Under the pieces are notes generated by a model. The model saw only the letters and a program-made list of their open reading frames with translations. It did not search any database and was not told the DNA's origin. DNA of 64,000 nucleotides from Tamarix chinensis. Its lineage: Eukaryota; Streptophyta; Magnoliopsida; Caryophyllales; Tamaricaceae. The position numbers and the translations under genes are program-made. Location: contig CM060175.1 of the NCBI GenBank assembly GCA_030549775.1, positions 105,517,422-105,581,421 on the forward strand, written 5' to 3'. This document shows positions 61,791 to 64,000 of this stretch, piece after piece; position 1 is the first letter of the stretch; each line of letters opens with the position of its first letter.

Positions 61791-62066
61791 AACTCAGCAA
61801 ATTCAAAATCAACAGAATTTAATCAAAAAACAGCAAACAAAAACTCAGCAAACAATAAAACATACATACTAAATCAACTCAGCAAATTCAAAATCAACAG
61901 AATTTAATCAAAAAACAACAAATATAACTCAGCAAACAATAAAACATACCTACTAAATCAACTCACCAAATTCAAAATCAACCAAAGTTTTGGCAGACTA
62001 ATTCGATCCAATACTGCATCAATAAAACATAAAACACATACAGCAAAAAATTCAGCCAAATCAATA

Positions 62067-62883
62067 GAAATAGGGTCATATGCGCACCCTTTTATTAGGT
62101 ACAAACGTAGGAACTTTTTCTGACCGTCGGATCTAAATTAGATCCAACGGTCGAAGAGTTAAAACGGAGAAATAGAGGCGCTGTTTGTTTTTTGCCTCAT
62201 CCCCTGTCGCGCTCCTCTGTCCCGCTTCTCTGCCCCGCTTCTCTGCCCCGCTCCTCTACCCCGACCCCTTCTGTTTCGCACCCGACCACCAGACCACTCC
62301 GCAACTTCTTCTCCATCTCCATCGCACATCTATTCCTCTCCATCGCAACTTCTCTTCCATCTTTCCATCTCCATTTGTGCCTCTACATCTGCCAACGCGA
62401 GCTCAGCCGCTCCGTTCTTCATCCTCGATCTACATCGTCTTGCCTTCAATCGCATCTACACTGCCACACAGGAGACGCGGACAAGCAGCTCACGGCGGTA
62501 GCGCGACCTGAGTAGGAGCAGATAGGTATGTAATTTTTTCAAAATTTTAATTGTTGTGCCGATCTTCAAAATTTTTTCATTTGGCAACCAGTTTTCATCG
62601 TTCGCTTTTGACAATGTTTCTCCGTTTGTTTTCCTCATCTTCGCCGGTTTATACTCATCGCAGGACATTTATTCAACATACCAATGCTCACGTCTTTGAT
62701 TTTATTTATTCTCCGCCACTATTTTTGCAGGTGCTGAGTCTCGTTCATATTTCACCATTAATGTCGAAAATATATGCTGTAGTTACTGTCGAACATTCTC
62801 CTTACCGACAGTATTAAACCAGGTAATATGTTTATTCTGTACATATGTTCCGTTCGACTAGTGTTTGTTAATTTGATTCTTTG
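62067..62883 (+). other. Unique spacer at the palindrome centre
   Basis: GC-richer than its surroundings. It opens with TAGGGTCATATGCGCACCC and GACCGTCGGATCTAAATTAG, an imperfect hairpin-forming stretch, and then a C/T-rich region (62185-62470) like a plant 5' leader, with CCCCGCTTCTCTG repeated. Possible splice signals occur (TAGGTATGT near 62522, TTTTTGCAGGTGCTGAG near 62725, CCAGGTAATATG near 62819). Overlapping frames at 62185-62515 are repetitive and unrecognised. It may be a captured gene start or the promoter of a transcript reading into the right arm, but nothing identifies a protein. Confidence 0.5.
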
Positions 62884-63599
62884 TATTGATTTGGCTGAAT
62901 TTTTTGCTGTATGTGTTTTATGTTTCATTGATGCAGTATTGGATCGAATTAGTCTGCCAAAACTTTGGTTGATTTTGAATTTGGTGAGTTGATTTAGTAG
63001 GTATGTTTTATTGTTTGCTGAGTTATATTTGTTGTTTTTTGATTAAATTCTGTTGATTTTGAATTTACTGAGTTGATTTAGTATGTATGTTTTATTGTTT
63101 GCTGAGTTTTTGTTTGCTGTTTTTTGATTAAATTCTGTTGATTTTGAATTTGCTGAGTTGTTTTAGTATGTATGTTTTATTGTTTGCTGAGTTTTTGTTT
63201 GCTGTTGTATTATGCAAAATGTGATTATGGTTAATGACATTAATGTGGGCTGATTATGTTGCTGTTGTTGTTGCTGTTGTTGTGGCAATGAGTTGAAAAT
63301 GTATATTTGCTATTTTGTCATTAGTTTAATATGCCTGCACTTTTTTTATTTTTGATTTTCTTTTGCTGAGTTGATTTAGTAAGTATTTTTTATTGTTTGC
63401 TGAGTTATTGTTTGCTGTTGTACTATGCAAAATGTGATTATGGTTAATGACATTAATGTGGGCTGATTATGTTGCTGTTGTTGTTGCTGTTGTTGTGGCA
63501 ATGAGTTGAAAATGTATTCAACTCATTTTGTCATTAGTTTAATATGCCTGCTCTTTTTTTAATTTTGATTTTCTTGTTTGTGATACATTTTGTTTAATT
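62884..63599. repeat. Right inner arm with two copies of the 213-bp unit
   Basis: Mirror image of the left inner arm: GTTTGCTGAG/GATTAAATTCTGTTGATT repeats to about 63200, then two 213-bp units with GGGCTGATTATGTTGCTGTT. The left arm has three units. Confidence 0.95.
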
Positions 63600-64000
63600 G
63601 TTAGGGTTTAGAGGGTTTAGGGTTTAGGGTTTAGGGTTAGGGTTTAGGGTTTAGGGTTTAGAGGGTTTAGGGTTTAGGTTTTAGGGTTTATGGTTTAGGG
63701 TTTAGGGTTTAGAGGGTTTAGGGTTTAGAGGGTTTAGGGTTTAGGGTTTAGGGTTTAGAGGGTTTAGGGTTTAGGGTTTAGGGTTTAGCGTTTAGAGGGT
63801 TTAGGGTTTAGGGTTAGGGTTTAGAGGGTTTAGGGTTTAGGGTTAGAGGGTTTAGGGTTAGGGTTTAGAGGGTTTAGGGTTTAGGGTTTAGGGTTTAGAG
63901 GGTTTAGGGTTTAGGGTTTAGGGTTTAGAGGGTTTAGAGGGTTTAGGGTTTAGGGTTTAGAGGGTTTAGGGTTTAGGGTTTAGAGGGTTTAGGATTTAGG
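63600..64000. repeat. Degenerate telomere repeats, TTTAGGG orientation (right outer arm)
   Basis: At least 400 bases of TTTAGGG with the same 9-bp variant (TTTAGAGGG), running off the window. It includes the unusual junction TTTAGGTTTTAGGGTTTATG (near 63673-63693), which is also present inverted in the left arm (near 61033-61055). Confidence 0.97.

Larger units (their letters stand above)
59847..64000. repeat. Giant palindrome with telomere-repeat arms, open at the window edge
   Basis: The left arm (59847-62066) and right arm (62884 to beyond 64000) are reverse complements. In order outward-in, each has degenerate telomere repeats, a 213-bp tandem unit, AGCAAACAATAAAACATAC-type repeats and a unique edge (ATTCAGCCAAATCAATA, mirrored as TATTGATTTGGCTGAAT). 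The arms flank an 817-bp spacer. The junction between telomere repeats and inner arm is mirrored exactly (CCCTAACAATTAAAC at 61117; GTTTAATTGTTAGGG at 63591). The left arm is longer inside by one 213-bp unit. The structure resembles a foldback or Mutator-like element with very long inverted ends, but no transposase was seen. Confidence 0.93.

Noticed and set aside
62185..62515. Proline/serine-rich protein gene in the palindrome spacer
   Set aside because: Two frames overlap over a CCCCGCTTCTCTG-type repeat with no recognisable domain. A leader or promoter is as likely.
59847..64000. Head-to-head telomere fusion
   Set aside because: A fusion would read (TTTAGGG)n directly joined to (CCCTAAA)n. 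Here the order is the opposite and about 2.5 kb separates the tracts.

Overview
This window is nuclear DNA from a flowering plant, most likely a eudicot. The evidence is a spliced gene with plant-type GT-AG introns, Arabidopsis-type telomere repeats (CCCTAAA), an intact Cassandra element (a small plant retrotransposon whose LTRs carry 5S rRNA sequence), plant copia and chromovirus remnants, a CACTA transposon, MITEs and a SINE. The sequence is very AT-rich by eye. I cannot name the species.

Layout. Positions 1-37.2 kb are almost entirely nested transposable elements. The dominant family is a set of very long, non-coding elements of 2.4-5.2 kb that start TGTAACACCCC, end in GGGATATTACA or GGGGCATTTCA, and carry 5-bp target duplications. 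They look like solo LTRs. One spans 3303-16096 and holds others at 4968-10174 and 12081-15435, plus an inverted partial copy from 4039. A complete Cassandra element lies at 16255-17008. Another giant LTR is at 17401-19838. A degenerate copia element (minus strand, about 24.2-31.84 kb) is split inside its reverse transcriptase by a 4.9-kb giant LTR (26267-31190). A further giant LTR (about 31838-37243) carries a 1.65-kb CACTA element (32390-34040) full of AACCGTTATTAAA repeats.

Positions 37.2-42.6 kb are AT-rich intergenic DNA. The only clear host gene is at 43367-53327 on the plus strand: 19 exons and about 1203 residues, encoding a chorein-N / bridge-like lipid-transfer protein (UHRF1BP1/SHIP164 type). 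Its introns hold a MITE and a SINE.

Positions 54.2-58.4 kb hold a decayed Ty3/gypsy chromovirus on the minus strand, with gag, protease, RT, RNase H, integrase and chromodomain traces. From 59.85 kb to the window edge there is a giant palindrome. Its outer arms are degenerate telomere repeats in opposite orientations, its inner arms are a 213-bp repeat, and its centre is an 817-bp unique spacer. This is the most unusual structure in the window.
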